Below the pieces are notes generated by a model that saw nothing but the letters and a program-made list of their open reading frames with translations, made no database searches and was not told where the DNA came from. A stretch of DNA of 39,971 nt from Arthrobacter sp. Bi26 (GTDB taxonomy: Bacteria > Actinomycetota > Actinomycetes > Actinomycetales > Micrococcaceae), in the NCBI RefSeq assembly GCF_918697925.1, contig NZ_CAKKMF010000043.1, positions 1 to 39,971 on the forward strand, written 5' to 3'. Position numbers and translations under genes: made by a program. Positions 28,203 to 35,796 of the stretch are shown in pieces (the stretch's first letter is position 1; every line of letters starts with the position of its first letter).

Positions 28203-30397
28203 GGTCTGATCTCCCAGCCGAACATCATGGCGTGGTCCTCGTGCGCAAGGTTGTGGCAGTGCGCCACGTACGGCCCCACGAAGTCCCGGAATCCCCGGTA
28301 AAGGATCACCGACTCGTTCGGGTCGAGCGCCGCCAGGTCTTCTTTCGAGACGTCGTCGGGATGCCCGGTATCCGGCGTAACAGTCACGTCCTTGCCGTTG
28401 CGCATGACGGTTCGGTGTTCCTCCATGTGCAGGTGGAATGGATGCACCCAGCCGCCGCCGCCGTTGCGGACCTCCCAGAGGTTGAAGCTGTTCTTCTTTG
28501 GCGCGGCCAGCGGCGTCGCGCCGGCCTTGTTTCTCAGGCTCGTCGCCACCGTCGTCGGGTCGAAGGGTTTGCCGTTGATGAGCCACTCGGTCTCGCCGCC
28601 CAGGGCGCCCCGCTTCACCTCGAAGATCAGGCGGTTGTCCAACAGGTTCCGCCAGTTGCTCGGCAGCGGCGGAAGCGGACGCAGAGGAGTCAGAGCCGCC
28701 GGGATCCGGCTGTCGTCCGGCGCGCTGTCGCCGATCACGAACTTCAGCAGCGGCACTTTGTAGGCCGGATCGGGGAAGAAGCGGGAGGAGTTGGACCACA
28801 TCCGCCCGTTGGGCATCTTCATGACGTTGGTGAGGTAGACGACGTCGCCCTTAGTGGTCGGCGTGCCGTCCTGGTACCTGGTGAAATCGACGATGACCTC
28901 GCGCCGCTTGGCCGGCCACAGTTCGAACGAGTCCCGCTTGATCGCGAACGGCAGGAGCCCACCGTCCGAGGCGATCTGGGTGAACTTCATGCACTGCTGG
29001 GCGTCGGGGATGCGGTACTGGCCCTGGAGCTCGTCGTCGACGTAGCCGAGCGACGCCGACGACTTGGGACCCTGCGTCGAGCTCATCAGCTTGAATTCGT
29101 AGATCCTCGAGACCGAGGCGTCCAGGAAGCGGAAGCGGTACTTGCGCCGCTTCACCTCCAGTACCGGGAAGGCCGTTCCGTTGACTGTGCAGATGTCGCC
29201 CACAAAACCGTGGTTGGGGAAGTGCTTGTAGAACGTCTTGCCCCACCACTCGGGGTGCTTGGCCGGGTTCTTGGCGTCCGGGAACTCACCCTGCACGTCA
29301 TGGATGTCCTTGTGCACCGTGTCGCCGTCGTCAAGGCGGAAGTCGGAGAAGGCCAGCGGGATGTCGTACTTGACGTCGAAGGAACCGTCCGAGTTGTTTG
29401 TGCGGACGCCGGGAAGCCGGAGGCCCCGCCGCTCGTCCCCCATGTCCAGACCGTTCTTCGGGTCGTAGATGGGGTACAGGCCGACCAGGCCCTTGTAGAC
29501 GTTCGAGCCGGTGTGATCCATCGTGTGATCGTGGAACCAGAAGAAGCTCTGCTTCTCCCGGTCGTCTCCACCGGCCGGCCAGTTCAGGTACAGGTTGTCG
29601 ACGAACATCTGCGGCCTGAAGCCAGGGTGCTTCGGCCCGGACACCATCGAGTAGTGCGGGTTGCCGTCGCTCTCGGGCGCGGTGTGACCGTTGTGCAGGT
29701 GGGTCAGGAAGGACCAGTCCGGGGCGCCAAAATCCTGGCGGTCGAGGTTGAGCGGGTTCTCGTCCAGGTGGTTCTCGAAGCGGACGAGCGCCGGCCTGCC
29801 GTACTCGGCGTTGATCATCGGGCCGGGGAAGGTGCCGTTGAAGCCGTAGATCGTGCTCGGCGGCAATGTGCGTTTCGTGCCGGCCGCGTACGTCCTGCCG
29901 GATGAGTCGAACGACTCCGTCGGCTCTCCGTCCGAGTCGATCGGCAGCACTTGCGACGTGGTGAAGGAGTGGGTCCGAAGCTGCACGTCGATCTTGTAGA
30001 CGATCGGGTCCGGATAGCCGATCTGGCTCGGCCAGATCTGATGCCGTTCGTTGCGCAGCGAGTTCTGCTGGCCCGGTCCGGGCCCCGGCGGCTTCGGCCA
30101 GGCGCTGTACACCGACTTCGGCACCGGGGCGAGCGCCTTCGGGATGGGCAGCCGGTCGCTGAACGGCGAGAGGATCAGCGGGCTCGTCGGGAACTTCTCA
30201 ATGTAGAACAGGGTGTCACCGAGCGCTGCGGACGTGGCGGCGAACGCGCCGTCGGCCGTGAGCAGACCCCTCTGCGCGAGAAACGGCACCCCCAGGCCCT
30301 GCGCGGCAACCAGCGCGGCACCGGCACCCCCTGCCGCACCCAGCCTCAAAACGGTTCGACGGGACACCCGGCCTGCGTCGGCAGATTCCTCGCCCAT
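28199..30397 (-). CDS. Tat-exported multicopper oxidase (bilirubin oxidase/CotA/phenoxazinone-synthase-like)
   Basis: The 732-aa enzyme (start MGEESADAG, preferred because AAGGGGG lies just upstream; a start 7 codons earlier is possible) oxidises a phenolic, bilin or metal substrate and reduces O2 to water. A twin-arginine signal (RVSRRTVLRLG) exports it folded. All four copper-ligand blocks are intact: HLHNGH, WFHDHTMDH, HPFHLHMEEH and the C-terminal HCHNLAHEDHAM. In the last, Cys714, His719 and axial Met724 form the type 1 site. It is longer than most laccases, closer to phenoxazinone-synthase and large bilirubin-oxidase-type members. It is followed by a coupled membrane protein and preceded by a structured gap. 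Confidence 0.93.
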   Translation of the reverse strand: MGEESADAGRVSRRTVLRLGAAGGAGAALVAAQGLGVPFLAQRGLLTADGAFAATSAALGDTLFYIEKFPTSPLILSPFSDRLPIPKALAPVPKSVYSAWPKPPGPGPGQQNSLRNERHQIWPSQIGYPDPIVYKIDVQLRTHSFTTSQVLPIDSDGEPTESFDSSGRTYAAGTKRTLPPSTIYGFNGTFPGPMINAEYGRPALVRFENHLDENPLNLDRQDFGAPDWSFLTHLHNGHTAPESDGNPHYSMVSGPKHPGFRPQMFVDNLYLNWPAGGDDREKQSFFWFHDHTMDHTGSNVYKGLVGLYPIYDPKNGLDMGDERRGLRLPGVRTNNSDGSFDVKYDIPLAFSDFRLDDGDTVHKDIHDVQGEFPDAKNPAKHPEWWGKTFYKHFPNHGFVGDICTVNGTAFPVLEVKRRKYRFRFLDASVSRIYEFKLMSSTQGPKSSASLGYVDDELQGQYRIPDAQQCMKFTQIASDGGLLPFAIKRDSFELWPAKRREVIVDFTRYQDGTPTTKGDVVYLTNVMKMPNGRMWSNSSRFFPDPAYKVPLLKFVIGDSAPDDSRIPAALTPLRPLPPLPSNWRNLLDNRLIFEVKRGALGGETEWLINGKPFDPTTVATSLRNKAGATPLAAPKKNSFNLWEVRNGGGGWVHPFHLHMEEHRTVMRNGKDVTVTPDTGHPDDVSKEDLAALDPNESVILYRGFRDFVGPYVAHCHNLAHEDHAMMFGWEIRP

Positions 30398-30743
30398 CAG
30401 TCCGCGCCCCCTTCGCATGGGGCCGAAAGGCCGCCCTGCGCCCCGGGGCCGCCATCCCAGGCACGTCGTTCCCTAAGTTGAAGAGTGATCACGAGGAAAC
30501 TCCCTACCCTGTGGGCTCAGCTTCGCTAGGCCCTCCGCCGCTGACCACATCACTATGCGTGGCAGACCTTTGGAAACACTGGGCTTTCCGGAGCGGGACT
30601 CCTCCCTTCAGCGGGCCTAAAGCTCGCTCCTTGCGCTTTCGCGGTTCCAACGCAGAAAGGTCCCCCTCCGGACAGCCCATCGGTAAGCGTGGTTGCTTTC
30701 CAATGGCTGCCGGACGGAGACCCTCCTGAAACCGTCGGCAGAC
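30398..30743 (-). other. 346-bp structured gap and leader before the multicopper oxidase gene
   Basis: No gene is visible. Just after the APC permease stop lies a long imperfect inverted repeat (30659-30722) whose arms include CCGGACAGCCCAT and ATGGCTGCCGG, with a smaller AAGC/GCTT stem inside its loop. It may end the putrescine operon. Further on, toward the oxidase, GGGCTCAGC and GCTAGGCCC (about 30512-30532) form another short hairpin. On the oxidase strand, AAGGGGG provides the ribosome-binding site. The motif TGGAACCGCG at 30640-30649 resembles a T-box core, but the downstream gene makes that unlikely. No known riboswitch class was recognised. Confidence 0.5.
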
Positions 30744-32294
30744 TCAATGCCCGCGGGTCAGGACCTTACCCCTGAAGAACTCGGGGCGGATCTTGGCCAT
30801 GACCAGCATGAGCACCACGCCCAGCAGGATGACGCCCATGCCGAGGATGAAGACCAGCCCCAGGCCGCCGATTGACGAACCTGATCCGTACGCGGGATCC
30901 ATGGAGTCGTAGGCGGTCTTGAAGAACATGACCAGCAAGATGACGCCGCCCAGGAGAGGTGCGAGGAACTTGAAGAAGAACGCCCTCGCTCCGCTGAACG
31001 CCTCGGCGCGGAAGAACCAGACACAGGCCAACGCGGTGATGCCGTAGTAGAAGCAGATCATCATGCCCAGTGCCGTGATCGTGTCCCACAGCGCATTCTC
31101 CGACGTCGTCCGGGTAATGACATAGAACGCGGCGGCAGCCACTGCCGAGGCGATTGTGGCATAGCTCGGGGACTTGTACGTGGGGCTGATGTTGCCGAAT
31201 TTCTGCGGCAGGGCCTTGTAGTGACCCATGGACAACAGTGTGCGCGCCGGGGAAACGAACGTGGACTGCAGGGACGCGGCGGAGCTGCTCAGGATGGCCA
31301 GGGACATCAGGATGGCGAAGGGGCCCATCACCGGCCCCGCAAGGACCGCGAAAATGCTGCCCTGGTTCTCCGGGTTGCCGGCACCGAGGCCGGTCTCGCC
31401 GACGCCGGCGAAGGACAGCGTGGCCAGGGCAACGGTCATGTAAATGATCACGATGACCAGCACCGTGAGTGTGGCGGCACGGCCCGGGGTCTTCTCCGGG
31501 TTCTTGGTCTCCTCGTTCATGGTCAGCGTGACGTCCCAGCCCCAGTAAATGAAGATGGACAGCGACACGCCGGCGGCGAAGGCGGAGAAGGATCCCACCG
31601 CGAAGGGGTTGAACCACTCCGGGGAGATGGCAGTGGCGTCGAAGGCGGTCCCGTTGGCGACGTGGCTGAACGCAGCCACGGAAAACCAACCGAGGACCAG
31701 CAACTGGAAGCCCACAAGCACGTACTGGACGGACTTGGTGGTTTCCATGCCGCGGTAGGAAATCCAGCACGCGAGGGCGATGAACACTAACGTGGTGGCG
31801 ATGTTCAGCGGCAGGTTTGTGGTGAGGTCGGCGAGCTCGGGATTGCCTGTGAGCTGCGCCAGCATGAGGTAGAAGAAGTCCACTGCGACGGCGGCCAGGT
31901 TCGAGAGCACGATGATCGTCGCCGCAATGAGCCCCCACCCACCCATCCAGCCAATCCACGGGCCAAACGCCCGCGAGGCCCACGTGAACGAGGTGCCGGC
32001 GTCGGGCATGGCGTTGTTCAGTTCTCGGTAGCCGAACGCCACCAGCAGCATGGGGACAAAGCCCACCAGGAAGATCGCCGGCAGTTGCACGCCGACCTCG
32101 GCGACGGTGGGGCCCAGGGCCGCCGTGAGGGTGTATGCCGGGGCGATACAGGAAATGCCGATGACGACAGCGCCGATGAGCCCCACGGATCCGGCCTTCA
32201 GGCCCTTCTCGCTCAGTCCGTGTTGCTGTTCGCTGAGATGTCCTGTTTGCTGTCCTGTGTGCGATGGCTTGGACATCGCATGGTCTGCGCTCAT
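30744..32294 (-). CDS. APC-superfamily amino acid/polyamine permease
   Basis: The 516-aa permease has about 12-13 helices, starting AGSVGLIGAVVIGISCIAPAYTLTA (about 34-58), with the family substrate segment GISCIAPAY in helix 1. MPDAGTSFTWASRAFGPWIGWMGGW follows, and YWGWDVTLTMNEETKNPEKTPGRA is the conserved loop after helix 6. The polar N-terminus is Gln/His rich. It overlaps the universal stress protein gene by four bases and lies in the operon of putrescine oxidase, so polyamine or putrescine uptake is the most sensible substrate call. Confidence 0.92.
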   Translation of the reverse strand: MSADHAMSKPSHTGQQTGHLSEQQHGLSEKGLKAGSVGLIGAVVIGISCIAPAYTLTAALGPTVAEVGVQLPAIFLVGFVPMLLVAFGYRELNNAMPDAGTSFTWASRAFGPWIGWMGGWGLIAATIIVLSNLAAVAVDFFYLMLAQLTGNPELADLTTNLPLNIATTLVFIALACWISYRGMETTKSVQYVLVGFQLLVLGWFSVAAFSHVANGTAFDATAISPEWFNPFAVGSFSAFAAGVSLSIFIYWGWDVTLTMNEETKNPEKTPGRAATLTVLVIVIIYMTVALATLSFAGVGETGLGAGNPENQGSIFAVLAGPVMGPFAILMSLAILSSSAASLQSTFVSPARTLLSMGHYKALPQKFGNISPTYKSPSYATIASAVAAAAFYVITRTTSENALWDTITALGMMICFYYGITALACVWFFRAEAFSGARAFFFKFLAPLLGGVILLVMFFKTAYDSMDPAYGSGSSIGGLGLVFILGMGVILLGVVLMLVMAKIRPEFFRGKVLTRGH

Positions 32295-33205
32295 TGTTGT
32301 GCCTCTCCTGGGGTGTCATTCGACGCTGAATGGTTGAGGTGCTTCAGTTCATAGTCACTGGGGACCACGATCATCGGCACCGGCAGGGCGCGCAGAATGC
32401 GGTTGGCCGTGCTGCCGAGGAAGATGGACCGGCCCTTGGCAAGCCGGCTGGATCCGATCAGCAGGACCTCGCCGTCTTCCCAGCCCAGGCGGTCCACCGC
32501 TTCTTCGATGCTGCGGCCCTGTGCGACGACGACTTCCGACTTCGCCTCTTCCCGGACCTCCTGCCCGCCGCCGGGCAGGGCGGCGGCCAGGTGCTTCGCC
32601 GCGTACTCCCGCGCCGCCTCCGCGGCGCCGGCCGCATCGCCGCCGTCGAGCGCCAGGAGCGACACCACCCGCAGCGGAACCTGCCGGTTCACGGCCATGC
32701 CGAGGGCAAAATCGAGCAGCTTCTCGGCGCCGGCCCGGGTTCCGAGCCCGCAGCTGATCCGGGTCAGGGCCTCCTGGCGGTGGTAGCCGTGCGGTGCCAG
32801 AGCCACCGGAACGGTCGAGGCGTGGAGCAGGGCGCTGGCCACCGACCCGATCGTGAACCGTTTGAAGATCCCGGTGCTGGTTGCGCCGATGATGAGCATG
32901 TCCGCGCCCAGTTCCTCGGCCGCCTCGATCAGCGCGTGCGCGTCCGAGTCGCCGGTGCGGATGTGGGCCTGCGCGGGGACACCGGATGGAACCAGCGCCA
33001 GGGCCTGGTCGAGCCACTCCTGGGCCTGCTCATTGAGCAGATTTTCGAAGCCAGCCTTCGGCGCGACGGCGTGCCCGGACTGCTGCACTTCGGGCACCAC
33101 CAGCACAAGGTCCAGGCTCGCTCCACGCCCGAGCGCCAGGGAGACGGCCAGATTGACCGCATCATGGCCTCTGGCATTGGCTGAGTACCCCACTACGTAA
33201 CGCAT
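32291..33205 (-). CDS. tandem universal stress protein (two UspA domains)
   Basis: The 304-aa protein holds two UspA domains, about residues 1-140 and 147-290. The nucleotide loop of domain 1 reads GATSTGIFKRFTIGS and that of domain 2 reads GSSRLAKGRSIFLGS. In each, one or more glycines of the G-x2-G-x9-G-S ATP motif is replaced (Ser in the first, Arg in the second), so ATP binding may be weakened. It is preceded by GGAGAG. It lies between putrescine oxidase and the APC permease on one transcript. A stress or regulatory link with polyamine turnover is inferred. Confidence 0.93.
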   Translation of the reverse strand: MRYVVGYSANARGHDAVNLAVSLALGRGASLDLVLVVPEVQQSGHAVAPKAGFENLLNEQAQEWLDQALALVPSGVPAQAHIRTGDSDAHALIEAAEELGADMLIIGATSTGIFKRFTIGSVASALLHASTVPVALAPHGYHRQEALTRISCGLGTRAGAEKLLDFALGMAVNRQVPLRVVSLLALDGGDAAGAAEAAREYAAKHLAAALPGGGQEVREEAKSEVVVAQGRSIEEAVDRLGWEDGEVLLIGSSRLAKGRSIFLGSTANRILRALPVPMIVVPSDYELKHLNHSASNDTPGEAQQ

Positions 33206-33248
33206 CTGGCCGCTCTCCTAACTAGATTGAACTGACTGTTGGGGTTTT

Positions 33249-34637
33249 CTACGATGCGACGGACGCGCGGTCCGCTGCTGCGACGATCAGGGCGGCCGTG
33301 ATCTGCCCCATCCGTACGGCGCCGTCGACATGCTGGTAGCCCTCGGCCGCGAGATCGGAGCAAGACCAGTAGATGGGTCCGACCGGCTTCAGCTGGTCCT
33401 TCCCGTACCGGTGCAGCCCGCCGAGGTCGTAGCTGGCGGCGTAGGCTCCGCGGGTCCATTCCTCCGAGCCCCAGTCGGACTCGTAGTAGACCTCGGGATC
33501 CAGGGCCTTTTCGCCCAAGAAGGACGCAATCGATTCGAGGATGGCGCGGCGGCGGTCCGCGGCACTGAGCTCGAACATCGCGTCGGCCTTCTCGTCCGAG
33601 ACGAAGCCCACCAGCGTGCCGCGGGGGTCCTCATGGTTCGTGTTGTCGTAAACCTCCTGCACAATGGCGCCGGCGCCGAAGGCGGTCCCGGAGAGCCCGT
33701 CCTCGCGCCAGAACGGCGTGCTGTAGACGGCGTGGACCTTGATGACCAGGCCAAGGGACTGGTGCTGGTGCATCTGGTGCTGGCGGCGGGGCAGCGGCGG
33801 GTTGAAGGAAACCCGGGAGTAGAGGTTCGGCGGCACGGCCATGATGACGAAGCGGGCGTTCACGGTGGCGCGTTCGGAGACTGCGGTGACGCGGTATCCC
33901 CCGCTCGCGTCCTCGGCCCAGTTGATGGTGCGGACCGGGCTGTCGAGGACCACGTCCCCGCCCAGTTCGGCGGCCTGCAGCAGCGAAACCTGCTGCATTC
34001 CGCCGACAACCCGCTTGTCCAGGATGAAGTCCTCATCCGTGAGGTTGCTGAAGGACCCGGCGGAGGCAGCCATCAGGACGGCCTGCAGGGCGGAGAAGGC
34101 ATGGGCAGGTTTGGTCAGCATGCCGCCGGCGATGAACAGGCCGATGTTGTTGCAGGCTTCCTCATCGGTTGAGTTCTGCCGCAGCCAGTGGTGGAAGGAA
34201 ATGGTGTCCAGCTCGCGGGCCTTGGGGTGTGCCCACGGCTCCTCGGCGCCGATCTCCGCGGCGAGGGAATCGAGCAGCGCCGTGAGCTTGTCCATTTCGG
34301 CGGCGGTGGTTTCGCCGACGGGGAACGTGTCACCGGTGTACAGGGTGCGCTTGCCGTCTCCGCCGATGTAAACGGACTCGCCGTCGCGGTAGCGGGAGTA
34401 GGTCTGCAATCCGAGCTCATCCAGGAGCCCCAGAAGTGCCGTCTGGTCCGGCGAGACCCACTGGCCGCCGATTTCGAGCATTGCCCCGTCAATCGTGTCG
34501 GTCCAGGTCCGGCCGCCCACGCGGTCCCGTGCCTCGAGCACTGCCACGCTCAGTCCGGCCTTCTTCAGTTCGCGGGCGGCGGTCAGCCCGGAGGGGCCGG
34601 CCCCTACGATGACGACGTCGCGGTCAAGATTCAGCAT
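33249..34637 (-). CDS. puo: putrescine oxidase-like flavin monoamine oxidase
   Basis: Started at MLNLDRDVVIVGAGPSG behind GGGGAGG, the product is 462 aa. The FAD-binding GAGPSGLTAAREL, the ERxxxGGRxW-type block EARDRVGGRTW and the FAD-anchoring GGQWVSPDQTALLGLLDELG are intact. The C-terminal DLAAEGYQHVDGAVRMG closes the flavin site. The N-terminal and GGQWVSPDQ blocks closely match Rhodococcus/Kocuria putrescine oxidase, which converts putrescine, O2 and water to 4-aminobutanal, H2O2 and ammonia. It is the first gene of an operon with a Usp protein and an APC permease, and faces a TetR gene. Confidence 0.88.
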   Translation of the reverse strand: MLNLDRDVVIVGAGPSGLTAARELKKAGLSVAVLEARDRVGGRTWTDTIDGAMLEIGGQWVSPDQTALLGLLDELGLQTYSRYRDGESVYIGGDGKRTLYTGDTFPVGETTAAEMDKLTALLDSLAAEIGAEEPWAHPKARELDTISFHHWLRQNSTDEEACNNIGLFIAGGMLTKPAHAFSALQAVLMAASAGSFSNLTDEDFILDKRVVGGMQQVSLLQAAELGGDVVLDSPVRTINWAEDASGGYRVTAVSERATVNARFVIMAVPPNLYSRVSFNPPLPRRQHQMHQHQSLGLVIKVHAVYSTPFWREDGLSGTAFGAGAIVQEVYDNTNHEDPRGTLVGFVSDEKADAMFELSAADRRRAILESIASFLGEKALDPEVYYESDWGSEEWTRGAYAASYDLGGLHRYGKDQLKPVGPIYWSCSDLAAEGYQHVDGAVRMGQITAALIVAAADRASVAS

Positions 34638-34674
34638 GATGTCCTCCCCGTGGCCGCTAGAGTGATGCGGACCA

Positions 34675-34697
34675 CTAAATGAATGCCGTTCATTTAG
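34675..34697. promoter_or_regulatory. perfect TetR-type operator between putrescine oxidase and TetR genes
   Basis: CTAAATGAA and TTCATTTAG are exact reverse complements around a 5-bp centre (TGCCG), giving a 23-bp palindrome. It is the only such element in the 181-bp divergent gap, 38 bp from the oxidase start and 122 bp from the tetR start. TetR-family repressors bind sites of this size and A/T content, usually controlling both divergent promoters. Binding is inferred. Confidence 0.75.
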
Positions 34698-34818
34698 AAT
34701 GATAGACCTTTCCAACGCTTCAGGGAAGACCCACTGCCTGGTGAATTTCGCCCGTAAAGTTGGGGGCAGAATGGGCTAAGTCCCGGAACCGACAGCAGAG
34801 CTAGAAGAAAGGCCCGGA

Positions 34819-35529
34819 ATGACGGCAGCAACCAGCGTCCCCGCCGATCCGCACAGCCCGGCAGACCAGCACGGCCCCGCCGCCAAGCCCCGCCGCCGCG
34901 TGGGCCGGCCCGCCGCGGCCGTGCTGGACCAGGACGGCATCACTGCGGCGGCCCTGCAGCTGATTGGCAAGAGCGGCTACGAAGGCTTCACTATGGCTGC
35001 CCTGGCCAGGACCCTCAACGTGGCGCCCTCGGCGCTGTACAACCACGTCTCCTCCAAGCGGGACGTGCTGGTGCTCGTCCAGGACCACTTGACCTCTTTC
35101 GTGGACGTCGCCGCGTTCGAGGCCGGGCCCTGGGAGCAAGCGGTGAGGGACTGGGCCTGGAGCTACCGCGATGTCTTCTCCAAGCACACGCCGCTGATCC
35201 CGGTCATCGCCGTACTCCCCGTGACGGATGCACCCAAGACGCTGGCCATGTATGAGGCCGTCAGTGCCGGTTTTAGCCGCGCGGGTTTTCCCCAGGAGCG
35301 CATCATCCCGGCCATCGTGGCGTTCGAATCGTTTATCTTTGGCTCCGCCTACGACGTCACGGCACCGGCGGACATCTTCGATTCCGGGACCATGGCCGCC
35401 TCGACGCCGCATTTCACCTCTGCCGTCCAGCGTCTGGCCGAGGACAGCCATGACAAGCCGGCCGACGTCGCCTTCAGCCTGGGACTTGAGGCACTTCTCG
35501 CCGGACTCGGAGCGCTGCGGGCGGCCTAG
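34819..35529 (+). CDS. TetR-family repressor of the putrescine operon
   Basis: The 236-aa protein has a long Pro/Ala-rich, basic N-terminus (about 1-35, ending RRRVGRPAAAV). The TetR helix-turn-helix follows (ITAAALQLIGKSGYEGFTMA, RTLNVAPSALYNHVSSKRDV). The C-terminal ligand domain is of the TetR_C type (AFESFIFGSAYDV). It is divergent from putrescine oxidase and shares the intervening palindrome, so it probably represses the oxidase-Usp-permease operon and senses a polyamine or aldehyde. A GAAAGG ribosome-binding site precedes the ATG. Confidence 0.9.
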   Translation: MTAATSVPADPHSPADQHGPAAKPRRRVGRPAAAVLDQDGITAAALQLIGKSGYEGFTMAALARTLNVAPSALYNHVSSKRDVLVLVQDHLTSFVDVAAFEAGPWEQAVRDWAWSYRDVFSKHTPLIPVIAVLPVTDAPKTLAMYEAVSAGFSRAGFPQERIIPAIVAFESFIFGSAYDVTAPADIFDSGTMAASTPHFTSAVQRLAEDSHDKPADVAFSLGLEALLAGLGALRAA

Positions 35530-35688
35530 CGGTCCGTCGCCGGGCAGGCAGTTCGCCGGCAGGCAGATTTCCGCCGCGGGTTCCCCACCTTCAACGGCAC
35601 GACGCCGCCACAAGCCTGCGGTTCGGTGCAACACGCCGGCCCGAGCCTGCAAAGATGGGGATAGCCCGACGCCGGACTACAGCTGGAC

Positions 35689-35757
35689 GTTAAACAAGGG
35701 AACCCCGGTCCGAAGACCGGGGTTCTCTCAATTGCGTGCGCGGGGGATTTGTACCCC
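35689..35757 (-). repeat. decayed partial copy of the tRNA-Leu 3' end plus terminator
   Basis: Aligns with 38534-38607 over about 70 bp with roughly 60 matches, including a 26-bp identical stretch. On the minus strand it reads the 3' part of the tRNA (T-arm and acceptor side, GCGCACGCAA), then the same terminator hairpin. The T-loop consensus TTCAA has become TACAA and the rest of the tRNA is missing, so it is not a functional tRNA. It looks like an attachment-site remnant or a duplication scar. Confidence 0.8.
35700..35725. terminator. terminator hairpin downstream of tetR and the Ig-repeat gene
   Basis: GAACCCCGGTC pairs exactly with GACCGGGGTTC around the loop CGAA. It lies about 170 bp after the tetR stop on the plus strand and about 70 bp after the Ig-repeat gene stop on the minus strand, so it can serve both. 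It is a near copy of the tRNA-Leu terminator, differing only in its outer base pairs. Confidence 0.8.
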
Positions 35758-35796
35758 TTCGCGGCGTGCCGTTGCAATGGCCGGGGAGGCCTGCGG

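Noticed and set aside
30640..30649. T-box-like core TGGAACCGCG on the minus strand
   Set aside because: The core fits by chance-level length; no specifier stem or antiterminator was found, and a multicopper oxidase is not a T-box target.
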